Shown here: in pieces, positions 5,669 through 6,469 of the stretch | Layout: every line of letters starts with the position of its first letter | How positions within the stretch are numbered: position 1 is the stretch's first letter | NCBI GenBank assembly: GCA_902478705.1 | Contig: CABSMB010000080.1 | Span: 1 to 6,469, forward strand | DNA length: 6,469 nt | Source: an uncultured Collinsella sp. | GTDB taxonomy: Bacteria; Actinomycetota; Coriobacteriia; Coriobacteriales; Coriobacteriaceae | Direction: 5' to 3' | Made by a program: the position numbers and the translations under genes | Notes under the pieces: model-generated | Database searches by the model: none | Seen by the model: the letters and a program-made list of their open reading frames with translations, nothing else | What the model was told of the DNA's origin: nothing

Positions 5669-6460
5669 ATGACCGAACGTTCCCGGAGCGGCAAGACCGC
5701 TTGGGACAAGGAGAAAACCCGCGAGCTTTTTCGTCGCTATAAAGAGACCGGTGATCCGGACGCACGCGAGCAGCTCGTCATGTCCCATATGAACCTGGTA
5801 AGGTTTCTTGCCAACAAATTTAAGAACCGCGGCGAGCCGCTCGATGACCTTTTGCAGGTCGGCTATCTGGGCCTGCTCAAGGCTATCGACCGCTTTGACC
5901 CTGAGCGCGGACTTGAGTTCACGACGTTTGCCACGCCCACCATCCTGGGCGAGATTAAGCGCCACTTCCGCGACAAGGGCTGGAGCGTGCGCGTGCCCCG
6001 TCGCTTGCAGGAGCTCTCGGCCAAGGTTAACCAGGCCACCGACAAGCTCACCAACGAGCTTCAGCGTTCGCCCAAGGTTGAGGAAATCGCCGATTACCTG
6101 GGCGTGACCGTCGACGAGGTGCTCGAAGCCATGGAATCGTCCTCGGCCTACACCTCGGTGCCCATCGAAGCCCCCGGTGCGTCCGATTCCGACGATGCGC
6201 CTTCGATTCTCGATCGCTACGCCGACGACGACAACGAGCTTGACTTTACCGACGATCGCCTGGTAATCGAGGAAGCCATCCGCGATTTCTCGCCTCGCGA
6301 GCGCGAGGTTATCGAGCTGCGCTTCGTAAAGGGCATGACCCAGATCGAGATTGCCAAGAAGCTGGGCATCTCGCAGGTGCAGGTCTCGCGCCTGCTGCGC
6401 CGTACCCTTAAGAAGATTCAAGACAAGATTGACCCCGACGGAGTGATGGTTCGTTCATGA
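5669..6460 (+). CDS. RNA polymerase sigma factor, SigB/SigF/SigG subfamily
   Basis: A group-3 sigma-70 factor of 263 residues, the usual length for SigB/SigF. Region 2 covers about 36-106 and includes LVMSHMNLVRFLA, DDLLQVGYLGLLKAIDRFDP (core binding) and FTTFATPTILGEIKRHFRD (-10 recognition, 84-102). Region 3 (about 107-165) contains VRVPRRLQEL and SPKVEEIADYLGV. Region 4 (about 200-252) includes FSPREREVIELRF and the helix-turn-helix TQIEIAKKLGISQVQVSRLL (224-243), which reads the -35 box. Such factors direct general stress (SigB, SigF) or sporulation (SigF/SigG) genes. Nothing else here suggests sporulation, so stress control is more likely. The start ATG follows the previous stop after one base, with AAGGCGG at 5653-5659 as its ribosome binding site. 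The factor is presumably held inactive by the upstream anti-sigma candidate. Confidence 0.93.
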   Translation: MTERSRSGKTAWDKEKTRELFRRYKETGDPDAREQLVMSHMNLVRFLANKFKNRGEPLDDLLQVGYLGLLKAIDRFDPERGLEFTTFATPTILGEIKRHFRDKGWSVRVPRRLQELSAKVNQATDKLTNELQRSPKVEEIADYLGVTVDEVLEAMESSSAYTSVPIEAPGASDSDDAPSILDRYADDDNELDFTDDRLVIEEAIRDFSPREREVIELRFVKGMTQIEIAKKLGISQVQVSRLLRRTLKKIQDKIDPDGVMVRS

Positions 6461-6469
6461 GTGAGCACC
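6457..6469 (+). CDS. start of a further operon gene (truncated by window end)
   Basis: ATGAGTGAGCAC opens a reading frame (M-S-E-H) whose ATG overlaps the sigma factor stop codon as ATGA (6457-6460), the usual sign of translational coupling. GGAG at 6440-6443 is a possible but distant ribosome binding site. Only four codons are visible, so no product can be named; the arrangement suggests a fourth member of the stress operon. Confidence 0.5.

Overview
This window looks like the chromosomal core of a moderately GC-rich (high-50s % by eye) Gram-positive-type bacterium. The best guess is an actinobacterium of the class Coriobacteriia, Collinsella-like. That rests on codon usage, strong AGGAGG-type ribosome binding sites, a dNTP triphosphohydrolase resembling Firmicutes/Coriobacteriia versions, and an actinobacterial/Bacillus-style general stress sigma factor module. 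The genus is an inference from memory of such proteins, not the result of a search. Bases 1-32 are not biological: they match the Illumina Nextera Read 1 transposase adapter and end in the 19-bp Tn5 mosaic end. The window therefore starts at an untrimmed assembly end and the real sequence begins at about base 33.

All genes lie on the + strand and are tightly packed. (1) At 33-1465 a short leader is followed by a membrane family-2 glycosyltransferase with the D,D,D,QxxRW signature of processive polysaccharide synthases, closed by a strong intrinsic terminator. (2) At 1497-3198 a 140-residue type IV prepilin peptidase (A24, catalytic domain only) is followed 31 bp later by an HD-domain dNTP triphosphohydrolase, closed by a small hairpin and T-run that overlaps its stop codon. 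(3) At 3259-4608 lies rarA, an AAA+ replication-fork and recombination factor. (4) From 4704 to the end is a translationally coupled operon: a membrane-anchored DUF948-like coiled-coil protein, a 125-residue RsbW-like anti-sigma candidate (8-bp overlap), a SigB/SigF-type sigma factor (1-bp gap), and the first codons of another gene overlapping by ATGA.

Functionally, the middle of the window concerns DNA metabolism (dNTP pool control, stalled forks). The right part looks like a partner-switching stress regulon control locus. The most interesting feature is that the RsbW-like protein keeps the fold and the catalytic-type Glu but appears to have lost the N-box Asn and the glycine-rich G1/G2 boxes that bind ATP, and no RsbV-like anti-anti-sigma gene is adjacent. 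A GGGTAT element, matching the -10 consensus of SigB/SigF-type factors, lies upstream of the operon and may indicate autoregulation. I found no mobile elements, CRISPR arrays, tRNAs or rRNAs, and no gene-free stretch longer than about 120 bases.
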